The notes beneath the pieces are model-generated. The model saw only the letters and a list, made by a program, of their open reading frames with translations, searched no databases and was not told the origin of the DNA. A DNA stretch of 64,000 nucleotides from Cerasicoccus frondis (GTDB lineage: Bacteria; Verrucomicrobiota; Verrucomicrobiia; Opitutales; Cerasicoccaceae), in NCBI GenBank assembly GCA_031296915.1, contig JAVDPC010000002.1:1-64000 (forward strand), given 5' to 3'. Shown piece after piece: positions 16,530 through 24,240 of this stretch; the stretch's first letter is position 1; the number at the start of each line of letters is the position of its first letter. Position numbers and translations under genes: made by a program.

Positions 16530-18332
16530 GTGAATTCTTCATTTTCTACCTACGACCTCATCGTCCTGGGCGCTTATTTCGCCTTCATGCTGCTGATCGG
16601 CTGGGTCTTCCGCCGAGCAGTCAACAACACCAGCGATTACTTTCGCGGCGGCGGCAGTATGCTGTGGTGGATGGCGGGCAGCTCCGCCTTTATGACGCAG
16701 TTTAGCGCATGGACATTTACCGGAGCCGCCGCCAAAGCTTACGAGGACGGCGCGATTATTCTGGCGCTCTACTTCGCCAACGGCCTTGGGTTTCTGGGCA
16801 ACTATCTGGTCACCGCTGGCAAATTTCGGCAAACGCGCGTCATCACTGCGGTCGAGGCGATTCGTCGCCGCTTCGGCAAGGTGAATGAGCAGGTCTTCAC
16901 GTGGCTACAGATACCACTAGGCACCATTTACGCCGGCATTTGGCTGAATGCGCTAGGCTTGTTTTTCGCCGCCGTCTTCGGGTTCGACGTGAATACGACC
17001 ATAATCCTAACTGGTGCTGCAGTCTTGGCCGTAAGCCTGTTTGGCGGCGCCTGGGCAGTCTCGGCGAGTGACTTTATCCAAGTCGTGGTGCTCATGCTGA
17101 TCACCGTTGTCGCGGCCATTTTCACCTTGAGCAAGCTAGGCGGGCTTGAAGGTTTTTTCGCATCGGTTCCGCTATCCGGAAAAAGTGGCGGCGTAGAAAT
17201 CCGCTCCAATATTATCTATATTTGGATCATCGCCATCATCATCAAGCAGGTGGTCAACGTAAACAATCTGCTCGACTCATCCCGCTACCTCAGCGCGCGT
17301 AACACCCGAGAGGCGCGCAAGGCGGCCCTGCTGGCCACGGTGCTCTTTTTCATTGGCCCGGTCATTTGGTTTATCCCGCCGATGGCGGCATCTTCGCTCA
17401 TTCCAGACATGTCCGCAGTGTTCCCCAATCTTGAGAAGCCGGACGAAGTGGCCTACGTCGCGATCTGCCTGGAAGTGCTGCCAGTCGGGATGATGGGCAT
17501 GCTCGCCTCCGGCATGTTCGCCGCAACCATGTCGTCAATGGACAGCGGCCTTAATCGCAATGCAGGCATCTTCGTTCGCAATTTTTATTACTCCGTTTGT
17601 CGCCCCCATGCGGACGAGAAAGAACTGATGCTGGCGGGTAAAGTAACCACGATAACCCTGGGCATACTCATCATCCTGATCGCCCTCGGCCTGAACTTAC
17701 TCAAAAGCATGTCGCTGTTCGACATCATGCTGCAATTTGGAACGTTGGTCGCCATGCCGTTGATCATCCCCGCCATGCTCGCAGTGTTCGTGCGGCGCTC
17801 GCCCGACTGGGCCGCGTGGTCCGCGATCATACTTGGCCTAGTGAATTCCCTGGCGGTGAAAATGCTCATGACCCAGCCTCGGCTTGAGCAGTTCATCGGT
17901 GGAGATCTCACCGGACGCGAAATGAGCGACATCATTCTGATTGTCGGCGTACTCAGCAACCTTGCCGTCGGCATTGGCTGGTTCTTCTTCGCCACTGCAA
18001 TCGACAAACGCCTGTCCACAAAGCGCGAGCAGGAGATCCAGTCATTCTTTGAAGACGTAGACCAACCCGTACTTGAAGGCGATCGGGACGCTGGCCAGGA
18101 CGACCCAAGCCTTCAAGTAAAACTCATCAGTCGGGTGGCGCTGGCCTATGGCGGATTCATGCTCGTCATGGCCTTGATTCCCAACCCCTGGACCGGCCGC
18201 CTGGCGTTTATCTTCTGCGGCGGCTCGCTCATCATAATCGCGCAACTGCTTAAGCGGGGCGCGAAGTCATTTACTTTGCAACACAAAGCGTCAACGGCAA
18301 CTACCGCCACGCAGGACCAGACTTCTGCTTAA
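16530..18332 (+). CDS. Sodium:solute symporter (SSS family)
   Basis: 600 residues with 13 or more predicted membrane segments. Typical SSS motifs include 'LIVLGAYFAFMLLIGWVFRR' (TM1), 'DYFRGGGSMLWWMAGSSAFMTQFSAWTFTGAAAKAY', and the 'GMLASGMFAATMSSMDSGLNRNAGIFVRNFYY' segment that is part of the sodium site. The start is a GTG at 16530 without a clear ribosome-binding site. It would import mono- or oligouronates or other sugars released by the lyases. Its 3' end overlaps the convergent PL6 gene by 32 bp, and a copy of the ACTTTG palindrome lies near the end (18273-18289). Confidence 0.92.
   Translation: MNSSFSTYDLIVLGAYFAFMLLIGWVFRRAVNNTSDYFRGGGSMLWWMAGSSAFMTQFSAWTFTGAAAKAYEDGAIILALYFANGLGFLGNYLVTAGKFRQTRVITAVEAIRRRFGKVNEQVFTWLQIPLGTIYAGIWLNALGLFFAAVFGFDVNTTIILTGAAVLAVSLFGGAWAVSASDFIQVVVLMLITVVAAIFTLSKLGGLEGFFASVPLSGKSGGVEIRSNIIYIWIIAIIIKQVVNVNNLLDSSRYLSARNTREARKAALLATVLFFIGPVIWFIPPMAASSLIPDMSAVFPNLEKPDEVAYVAICLEVLPVGMMGMLASGMFAATMSSMDSGLNRNAGIFVRNFYYSVCRPHADEKELMLAGKVTTITLGILIILIALGLNLLKSMSLFDIMLQFGTLVAMPLIIPAMLAVFVRRSPDWAAWSAIILGLVNSLAVKMLMTQPRLEQFIGGDLTGREMSDIILIVGVLSNLAVGIGWFFFATAIDKRLSTKREQEIQSFFEDVDQPVLEGDRDAGQDDPSLQVKLISRVALAYGGFMLVMALIPNPWTGRLAFIFCGGSLIIIAQLLKRGAKSFTLQHKASTATTATQDQTSA
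18273..18289. repeat. Interspersed palindrome ACTTTG-N5-CAAAGC, copy 3
   Basis: ACTTTG-CAACA-CAAAGC preceded by CATTT, in the C-terminal tail of the symporter gene (encodes SFTLQHKA). Confidence 0.8.
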
Positions 18333-19683
18333 TATATTCAGCACGCTCGCGGATCGCATCTGAGTCCACATTTGCGGCGTTCAATGGCTCAATGGCAAAG
18401 CCCTCAACAGATCCGGAAGCCCAGGGAATATCCACAGAAGACGCCGGAGTAAACGCCACGTTTCCTTCTAATGAAATGCCTGGCTCCGCTCCACTGAAAT
18501 ACTGAAACACTGGCCTATCGCCAACAATAACATTATCCGTGATGGACACCGACTGAGGCGGCACGTCATTTACTTTTCCATGCTTCGCCTTACGTCCATG
18601 CATTGCGCCAACCACCATTGGTGAACGACATCCAATGATCACGTTGGCGCGAACATGCGCATTCGTCACCGGGGTATACTCGTTAATCAGGCCACCATTC
18701 ACGCCATCCGTCAGGACCACCGCGCCACGCGTGCCTTCGCCATCTAGATCGAGAAACGCATTGGCTACAACAAAGTGGTCAGGGCCAATAATGCGCACGC
18801 CACTCTCTTCCGCATCGTTGTCCGGATTTCCGATGAAGATATTATCCGCAACAAGGCAACCGAAGCCATGCCGCAATGTAAGTTGCCCGGCACACTCAAC
18901 GAATGCATTGCCGAGATAGGTATTGTTGCCGGACTTGTTGGAGATGATCTCAATTTCCCCATTGCAGCGCTCAAAGTAATTACGCTCCACTCGACACAAC
19001 GCACGCTGCATCGATGTTTTACTGTCGCCAATACGAATAATCTCCCAGCCGTTCGTCGTCCCTCCCGCCAAGGCGCCATCGCCGCGATTGGCAAAGTAGT
19101 TATGATCGATCTGGTGATGCGCGGGCAATGGGTTCGCCGATTCATCGAGATAAACCGTCATTAAATTATCATGAGAACGCTTTCCGGAAAAATAACAGTG
19201 ATCCACGCGATTATACTGCCCGTACAACACCACCCACTTGGATTTATTGAGAACCGGAGGCCCTGCCTCAGACTCTTCGATGACGACATCTGTTAAGCGC
19301 GTAAAGTTCGCCGAGTCGTTATTGGCGCCGCGGAAAGCGATTACTTTGTCCGGCAAAGCCTCATCGCACGTCGCTTGAAAATGAAACCCGGACACCACCG
19401 CGTAGTCAGCACCGATGCGCAGTTGGCTTCCGCCCGTAAAAACAACGCCTCCAGCAGTCTCCGCGCGAAAAGTCACCACTTGCCCGGGACGGCCATCAAC
19501 ACCGGTTAGATCGATGCTCACCTTGGCGTATTCGCCATTACTCCAAACGATTTCATCGCCGGGGGCGACTGCATCGGCAGCGATCAGTTGCGCCAGTTCA
19601 CCCGACGATGAGATGGTATGCACCGCCGCGCCCAAGGCTTGGGCGGACAGCAACAGTAACGACAGAGAGGCAACGTTTTTCAT
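18301..19683 (-). CDS. Polysaccharide lyase family 6 (alginate lyase / chondroitinase B-like)
   Basis: 460 residues with a signal peptide (1-20, 'MKNVASLSLLLLSAQALGAA'). It is a right-handed parallel beta-helix. The PL6 hallmark is present: 'GDGALAGGTTNGWEIIRIG', then 'ERCNGEIEIISNKSGNNTYLGNAF' with the calcium-site Asn/Glu residues and catalytic Lys, and 'GQLTLRHGFGCLVADNIFIG' with the catalytic Arg. PL6 enzymes act by beta-elimination on alginate, or on dermatan sulfate for chondroitinase B; alginate is more likely in a marine heterotroph. Start at ATG 19683. It follows the PEP-CTERM gene in the same direction and overlaps the symporter gene at the 3' end. Confidence 0.92.
   Translation of the reverse strand: MKNVASLSLLLLSAQALGAAVHTISSSGELAQLIAADAVAPGDEIVWSNGEYAKVSIDLTGVDGRPGQVVTFRAETAGGVVFTGGSQLRIGADYAVVSGFHFQATCDEALPDKVIAFRGANNDSANFTRLTDVVIEESEAGPPVLNKSKWVVLYGQYNRVDHCYFSGKRSHDNLMTVYLDESANPLPAHHQIDHNYFANRGDGALAGGTTNGWEIIRIGDSKTSMQRALCRVERNYFERCNGEIEIISNKSGNNTYLGNAFVECAGQLTLRHGFGCLVADNIFIGNPDNDAEESGVRIIGPDHFVVANAFLDLDGEGTRGAVVLTDGVNGGLINEYTPVTNAHVRANVIIGCRSPMVVGAMHGRKAKHGKVNDVPPQSVSITDNVIVGDRPVFQYFSGAEPGISLEGNVAFTPASSVDIPWASGSVEGFAIEPLNAANVDSDAIRERAEYIKQKSGPAWR
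19343..19359. repeat. Interspersed palindrome ACTTTG-N5-CAAAGC, copy 4
   Basis: ACTTTG-TCCGG-CAAAGC with a TTA flank, inside the PL6 lyase gene (encodes 'ALPDKVI'). Confidence 0.8.
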
Positions 19684-19791
19684 AGAGTCTGGATATTCAG
19701 ATACAGCGATGCCGCCCGGCCAATGAGGAACCCTCACCTTCAGCCGGGCAGCATCATCCTAATCGTAGGATTATTCCCCCAAAAATCTACA

Positions 19792-20637
19792 TTATTTGCG
19801 ACGACGCTTCAGCGCAACGAGGCCGAGTATCGCGGCGCCCGCGAGCAGCGCATAGGTGCTGGGCTCAGGAACAACCGTCGACACCAGATAATTATCGAAC
19901 GTGTAGTCGATGCCCGTGTGGCTGGTAAAGGAGTCGATGCCAAAACGACCTAGGTTGTTGTCGCCCGACAAAGCCGCATTCACCAGACCATCGAGACGCA
20001 CCAGTGAATCATCCAAATAAACTGCAAATGTATTCGCAGCCAAAGTAGAGGCGGCTCCATCTGGCGCCGTATAGTCCAAGCTATCGGTGTCTGAGTCGTT
20101 GATGAAAAGATCGAAAGCGTAGGCCTGTCCAACCGTTAAATTGACAGGCGTATTGCCTTCGCTCCCCACAACGCGGAAAATGCCGTCGCTGCCAAAACGA
20201 ATTTCCAGGAAAATATTGGCGCTCGTATTCAACGTCGCAGCAGTTGACGCATCATACGCGCCGACCCCAAAACGACCGTAGCTTCCAGTTACTCCCAGAT
20301 CTGACTGCCAAGCGAAATCAAAACTGATTTGAACCGCAGATTGCTGACTCGCGGTATCGGCGACAAAATTATTTTCAAAAACGAAGGCGCCGCCGCTTCC
20401 AGATTCATTGTCAAAAAGCTCAACGCCATTGCCTGCGCCGCCACCAGCGCCATTGCCTGCGTTTGCCACCACTTCCGCAAACACCGTAGCGCTGTTGGTC
20501 GATGGGCGAACTGCGGTTCCAGTGGGTTTATCGCCAGGGGTTTGACCTTCGAAGTTTTCGGAGAATAGGATTTGTCCAGAAACAGTGCCTGCACAAGCCA
20601 GGCCCGCGATTGATGAGATGAGTAATGCTTTTTTCAT
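19792..20637 (-). CDS. PEP-CTERM-anchored secreted protein
   Basis: 281 residues. Signal peptide 1-20 ('MKKALLISSIAGLACAGTVSG'), a beta-sandwich lectin-like body ('LFSENFEGQTPGDKP...', 'YDASTAATLNTSANIFLEIRFGSDGIFRVV'), and a C-terminal PEP-CTERM signal 'VPEPSTYALLAGAAILGLVALKRRRK' (PEP motif, helix, Arg/Lys cluster). Such proteins are processed by an exosortase, which is not in this window. It sits between a related lectin-like protein and the PL6 lyase, so it may bind the same polysaccharide. Function beyond this is unknown. Confidence 0.85.
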   Translation of the reverse strand: MKKALLISSIAGLACAGTVSGQILFSENFEGQTPGDKPTGTAVRPSTNSATVFAEVVANAGNGAGGGAGNGVELFDNESGSGGAFVFENNFVADTASQQSAVQISFDFAWQSDLGVTGSYGRFGVGAYDASTAATLNTSANIFLEIRFGSDGIFRVVGSEGNTPVNLTVGQAYAFDLFINDSDTDSLDYTAPDGAASTLAANTFAVYLDDSLVRLDGLVNAALSGDNNLGRFGIDSFTSHTGIDYTFDNYLVSTVVPEPSTYALLAGAAILGLVALKRRRK

Positions 20638-20679
20638 GGGTATATGAGGGTTTGGGATAATCTAATTTTTGGGTGAAAG

Positions 20680-21354
20680 TTAGCTGCGCTTAAGCGAGAG
20701 ATCGCCGATGTAGAACTCTGAAATTTCAGTCTTCGTGTCCGTCGTGATCATGATCGTATCGATCGGGTGGGCGCTTGGCTCAGTAGTGCTGTGAATCAAG
20801 TGCCGACCAGAGGTGTCGTTAATGTAGACGTCGATTTTCTCGCCCGCGTCCGTTGCATCGAACTCGATGTCGAAGCTCATGATTTCCGGGCCAGAAACTT
20901 TGACAGGCAACTTCTGCCGGTTGCCGTTGGCGCCGACGTAAATATTACCCGATCCTTCAAGCGACTTAAATTCAACGATGTTGCATTCGCTTTTATCCAG
21001 CTCGCTGTAGCGCAGATAGATGCCCACCGTCGCATCTGGATTGGGAAAGAAAACGCGAAATGAGAGAACGCCCCGACTGACCGACGGCACGTCCATCTGC
21101 ATGTAGACCTTTTCGACGCCGTCATAATCTTTGATGTAAACCCAGTTCTTGGAGGAATCATTTTCCGGAGCCTTGGCAAGGATAGCTGTCTGCTCGCCCC
21201 TGGCGCGAGTCTGCCAAGGTTCACCGATGGCCGTGCCAGGCGCCAGCTGGTCGAAACCAGATGATTGCAGCAAATTATCCGCATTCGAGCTCAAGGGCAA
21301 AGCGAAGAGCGAAATCAAAATTGAAGCGATTGGGGTAAGCTTTTTCGTTGACAT
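20680..21354 (-). CDS. Secreted beta-sandwich (concanavalin-like) protein, unrecognised
   Basis: 224 residues with a signal peptide (1-25, ending 'LSSNAD'). The rest is strand-rich, with 'VLSFRVFFPNPDATVGIYLRYSELDKSE' and 'IMSFDIEFDATDAGEKIDVYINDTSGRHLI', as in LamG or laminin-like jelly rolls that often bind carbohydrate. No catalytic motif is recognised. It is the first gene of the minus-strand unit with the PEP-CTERM protein and PL6 lyase, and is divergent from the dehydrogenase; an AT-rich palindrome lies in the 29-bp gap. Probably a carbohydrate-binding or noncatalytic helper protein. Confidence 0.65.
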   Translation of the reverse strand: MSTKKLTPIASILISLFALPLSSNADNLLQSSGFDQLAPGTAIGEPWQTRARGEQTAILAKAPENDSSKNWVYIKDYDGVEKVYMQMDVPSVSRGVLSFRVFFPNPDATVGIYLRYSELDKSECNIVEFKSLEGSGNIYVGANGNRQKLPVKVSGPEIMSFDIEFDATDAGEKIDVYINDTSGRHLIHSTTEPSAHPIDTIMITTDTKTEISEFYIGDLSLKRS

Positions 21355-21361
21355 TGGAGCG

Positions 21362-21377
21362 ATTAATAAAAATTAAA
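21362..21377. promoter_or_regulatory. AT-rich palindromic operator candidate
   Basis: ATTAATAAAAATTAAA, on the minus strand TTTAATTTTTATTAAT, two bases from a perfect match to the 16488 palindrome. It fills the whole 29-bp divergent gap between the secreted protein and the dehydrogenase, so binding there would block both starts. Confidence 0.5.
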
Positions 21378-21383
21378 TAGAGC

Positions 21384-22397
21384 ATGTCAACGCAAAATTT
21401 ACTCGTAGTATTGAACGAGTGGGAAAAGTCAGACTTCCTCCCTGCCCCCCTCTGGAACCGCCTCGAAGGCATTGCCCCAAACCTCAAACACTTAACGCCC
21501 GATGATGTGGCGGCGAAAGGTTGGGCGACCATCTTCAGCACTTATAAACCCACAGTTTTAGTCACGGGATGGCGCACGCCCCCGCTCCCTTCCGAAGTGG
21601 GTCTGGCAAAAGAGTCAGGCCTGCAATACCTCTGCCATTTGCCTGGGTCGGTCCGTAAACTCATTCCCCGAGTCTGGATTGAGAACGGATTAATAGTTAG
21701 CAATTGGGGCCGCTCAATCAGCCACGTCGTGGCGGAATGCGGACTCATGCTAACCATCGCTGGACTACGACGCGCGGGCTATTGGAACAACGCCATGCAC
21801 CAAGGCCCAGCATGGAAAACCGACACCCTTGACACGCAGTCGCTTTTTGGCCGCAAAGTGGGCATCCATGGCTTTGGCGCGATCAGCCGTTGCCTCGTCA
21901 AGTTGATGGAGCCATTTGGCGTGGAAATTTCCACTTTCTCGCCCAGCGTTTCCGATGAAGGCTTGGCCGAGTACGGCGTCTCACGCTGCACTTGCCTCGA
22001 AGAACTGTTCGCCGAAAACCATGTGGTCATCGAACTGGCGCCTTACACACCAGAAAACGAAGGCATCGTGAATGAACGCCTGCTACGCATGATTCCAGAC
22101 GGCGGGCTCTTCGTCAACATAGGCCGTGGAGCAGTCGTCGATGAAGATGCGTTGATTCACGTGCTCAGAGATGGAAAGATTCACGCAGCGCTTGACGTTT
22201 ACACCATCGAACCCCTGCCCGCCGATTCCCCATTGCGGACTTTGGAAAATGTCCTGCTCCTGCCGCATCTGGGTGGCCCAACGGTAGACCAACGCCAGAC
22301 TGCGGGCGCCTATGGCTTGGCCAATATCGAGCGCTACCTCCGCGGAGAAAACCTCGAGAGCATCGTTACCCTGGACATCTATGATCGCGCCTCCTGA
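21384..22397 (+). CDS. D-isomer-specific 2-hydroxyacid dehydrogenase
   Basis: 337 residues. NAD-binding Rossmann region 'LFGRKVGIHGFGAISRCLVKLMEPFGVEIS' (GxGxxxxG variant GFGAIS), 'VVIELAPYTPENEGIVNERLLRMIPDGGLFVNIGRGAVVDEDAL' and 'AALDVYTIEPLPADSPL', with the catalytic Arg (GRGAVVDE), Glu (IEPLP) and His ('LPHLGGPT'). It reduces or oxidises a 2-keto/2-hydroxy acid; in this locus the substrate may be a keto-uronate or its downstream product. It is the first gene of the plus-strand unit with the DUF2264 and heparinase genes and overlaps the next gene by 17 bp. Confidence 0.9.
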   Translation: MSTQNLLVVLNEWEKSDFLPAPLWNRLEGIAPNLKHLTPDDVAAKGWATIFSTYKPTVLVTGWRTPPLPSEVGLAKESGLQYLCHLPGSVRKLIPRVWIENGLIVSNWGRSISHVVAECGLMLTIAGLRRAGYWNNAMHQGPAWKTDTLDTQSLFGRKVGIHGFGAISRCLVKLMEPFGVEISTFSPSVSDEGLAEYGVSRCTCLEELFAENHVVIELAPYTPENEGIVNERLLRMIPDGGLFVNIGRGAVVDEDALIHVLRDGKIHAALDVYTIEPLPADSPLRTLENVLLLPHLGGPTVDQRQTAGAYGLANIERYLRGENLESIVTLDIYDRAS

Positions 22398-24240
22398 ACA
22401 TGCCGTCGCTTCATCGAGATGGCTGACTGATCGCGCACTGCGGTTGCTCCGCCCTCTCATGACGCGCATCAACCCCGGCGAGGCCAAGCTGGACTTGCAA
22501 GGCCGCGCATCCGATCACGATGCCCGTGCTGATCGCCTGGAAAGCTTCGCCCGTCCGTTTCATCTCTACGCTCTCCTACTGGGACACCTGGGCGAGAACA
22601 TGCCGGACGAAGCAGCCAACTGGCGCGACCAACTGAGCCTCGCGCTGCAAAATGGCGCCGATAAAAACCACCCAGCCCATTGGGGGCCATCCACAAACTT
22701 TCATCAGCATGTTGTGGAGATGGGCCTACTCGTGCTAAGCCTCGAGATCAGCCGCGAGCACTTTTGGAACAAGCTAAACTTTGCAACGCAAAGCTTGGTG
22801 CTTGATTGGTTGGAGACTGCGCGCAGCGTGGCCATGCACTGGAACAACCACATGTTCTTTGGCGTTTATACGCTGGAATTCCTCCGCAAAGAAGGCCGTG
22901 CGCGCCGAGGCGATCAAGCCCTTATCGACGGATGGATGCGTGAGCTGGAGACCATGTATCGCGACAGTGGCTGGTTTCGCGATGGACTAAACGACTCAGC
23001 TGATTATTACAACGCCTACGCCTTTCATTACTATGGACTCAACTGGGCGCTCTTCTTCGGCCAGGACCGCCTGGAGCAATGCGAGTTTTGGGCCAGCCGC
23101 GCCGATGAGTTTTTATCCGGATTTCACTACGTATTTGCGGAGGACGGCGGCGTCCCCAATTTTGGTCGTTCGCAAACCTACCGTTTTGCCACCCTGGCGC
23201 CCTACGGGCCCGCCTTGATGCTGGATTGCTGCCCCACACCACACAGCCATGTGCGCCGACTCAGCGAAGACCACCTCGACTTCTTTCTCGATAAAGAAAT
23301 TTTCACGCCGGAGGGCTGGCTCAACATTGGCTGGACCGATGAAAACCCCGCCATCGCCGAAACCTACTCATGCGTCTCCAGCACCTACTGGGCAGCCAAA
23401 GGATTCTCACTGCTGCTGCTTCCGCCTGATCACCTATTTTGGCAATCCGAGCCAGCAAGCAAAGAATCGGTTTACAGCGATGGCCATACTCACACCAAAG
23501 GCGTAGGCCTGACAATCAGGCGATTCGCAGGCGACACAGAAATCATCAACAGTGGCTCTGCCATTGCGTTGATGAATCTGCGGTATTTCGCATCCAAGTG
23601 GTCCAAGCTCGCCTACCGCGCCTCAGCGGGAACCGTCCTGCCAGATCGCAATAATCCACATCCGCTGGACCTATCGCTGGTCGCGGAATTCGGTGACCTC
23701 CGCCTCGGCCGTCACTTGACGAATCCCACCGAATACGGCGATGACTTCATACGCTGCGCCTACACATTGGGCCAAAAAACGTTCGACGAAATGGTCGCGG
23801 TCGAAACGCACATTGCCTGGAAAGGACCCTGGCTTTACATCGAACACACGATCCACGCCAGCGCGCCCTGCACCCTGAAACAAGGTGGGTTCGCACTAGG
23901 CTTTGATGAAATTGGCTCAGCGAAAATCGCTAGTCATCAGAGCGACCAGCTTATCCTTCGGCGAGGCAAAGACACTGCCGCCCTGCAAACAATCACCGGC
24001 TTCTCATCACTTTCCGCAACACCGGATAGCTCACACAACGAGCGCCGCCACACGCTCTATCAACGACACTTAATTCCCGTCGCTGAAACTGAGATTGGCG
24101 CTGGTGAGACCAAGCTCGCCTGCCTGATTTATTACGGCCCCAGTGATGAGCGCGCACGCCCTTGGACCGCCTTGGGCAACAAGGAATCTTTACACCTAAA
24201 CCACCCCTTTTATAATGATTGGCATCCCTCTCATGCGTAA
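22381..24240 (+). CDS. DUF2264 family protein (probable polysaccharide-active enzyme)
   Basis: 619 residues, cytoplasmic by lack of signal peptide. The body matches the DUF2264 pattern: 'ARPFHLYALLLGHL', 'HWGPSTNFHQHVVEMGLLVLSL', 'WNNHMFFGVYTLEFLRKEG', 'DSADYYNAYAFHYYGLNWA' and 'PNFGRSQTYRFATLAPYGPAL', an alpha-toroid N-terminal half then a beta-rich C-terminal half. The catalytic role is not established for this family in my knowledge; the fold resembles uronate lyases. I chose ATG 22381, overlapping the dehydrogenase end, over an upstream in-frame ATG at 22312. It overlaps the next gene by 8 bp. A copy of the ACTTTG palindrome lies at 22778-22794. Confidence 0.75.
   Translation: MIAPPEHAVASSRWLTDRALRLLRPLMTRINPGEAKLDLQGRASDHDARADRLESFARPFHLYALLLGHLGENMPDEAANWRDQLSLALQNGADKNHPAHWGPSTNFHQHVVEMGLLVLSLEISREHFWNKLNFATQSLVLDWLETARSVAMHWNNHMFFGVYTLEFLRKEGRARRGDQALIDGWMRELETMYRDSGWFRDGLNDSADYYNAYAFHYYGLNWALFFGQDRLEQCEFWASRADEFLSGFHYVFAEDGGVPNFGRSQTYRFATLAPYGPALMLDCCPTPHSHVRRLSEDHLDFFLDKEIFTPEGWLNIGWTDENPAIAETYSCVSSTYWAAKGFSLLLLPPDHLFWQSEPASKESVYSDGHTHTKGVGLTIRRFAGDTEIINSGSAIALMNLRYFASKWSKLAYRASAGTVLPDRNNPHPLDLSLVAEFGDLRLGRHLTNPTEYGDDFIRCAYTLGQKTFDEMVAVETHIAWKGPWLYIEHTIHASAPCTLKQGGFALGFDEIGSAKIASHQSDQLILRRGKDTAALQTITGFSSLSATPDSSHNERRHTLYQRHLIPVAETEIGAGETKLACLIYYGPSDERARPWTALGNKESLHLNHPFYNDWHPSHA
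22778..22794. repeat. Interspersed palindrome ACTTTG-N5-CAAAGC, copy 5
   Basis: ACTTTG-CAACG-CAAAGC inside the DUF2264 gene (encodes 'LNFATQSL'). Confidence 0.75.
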
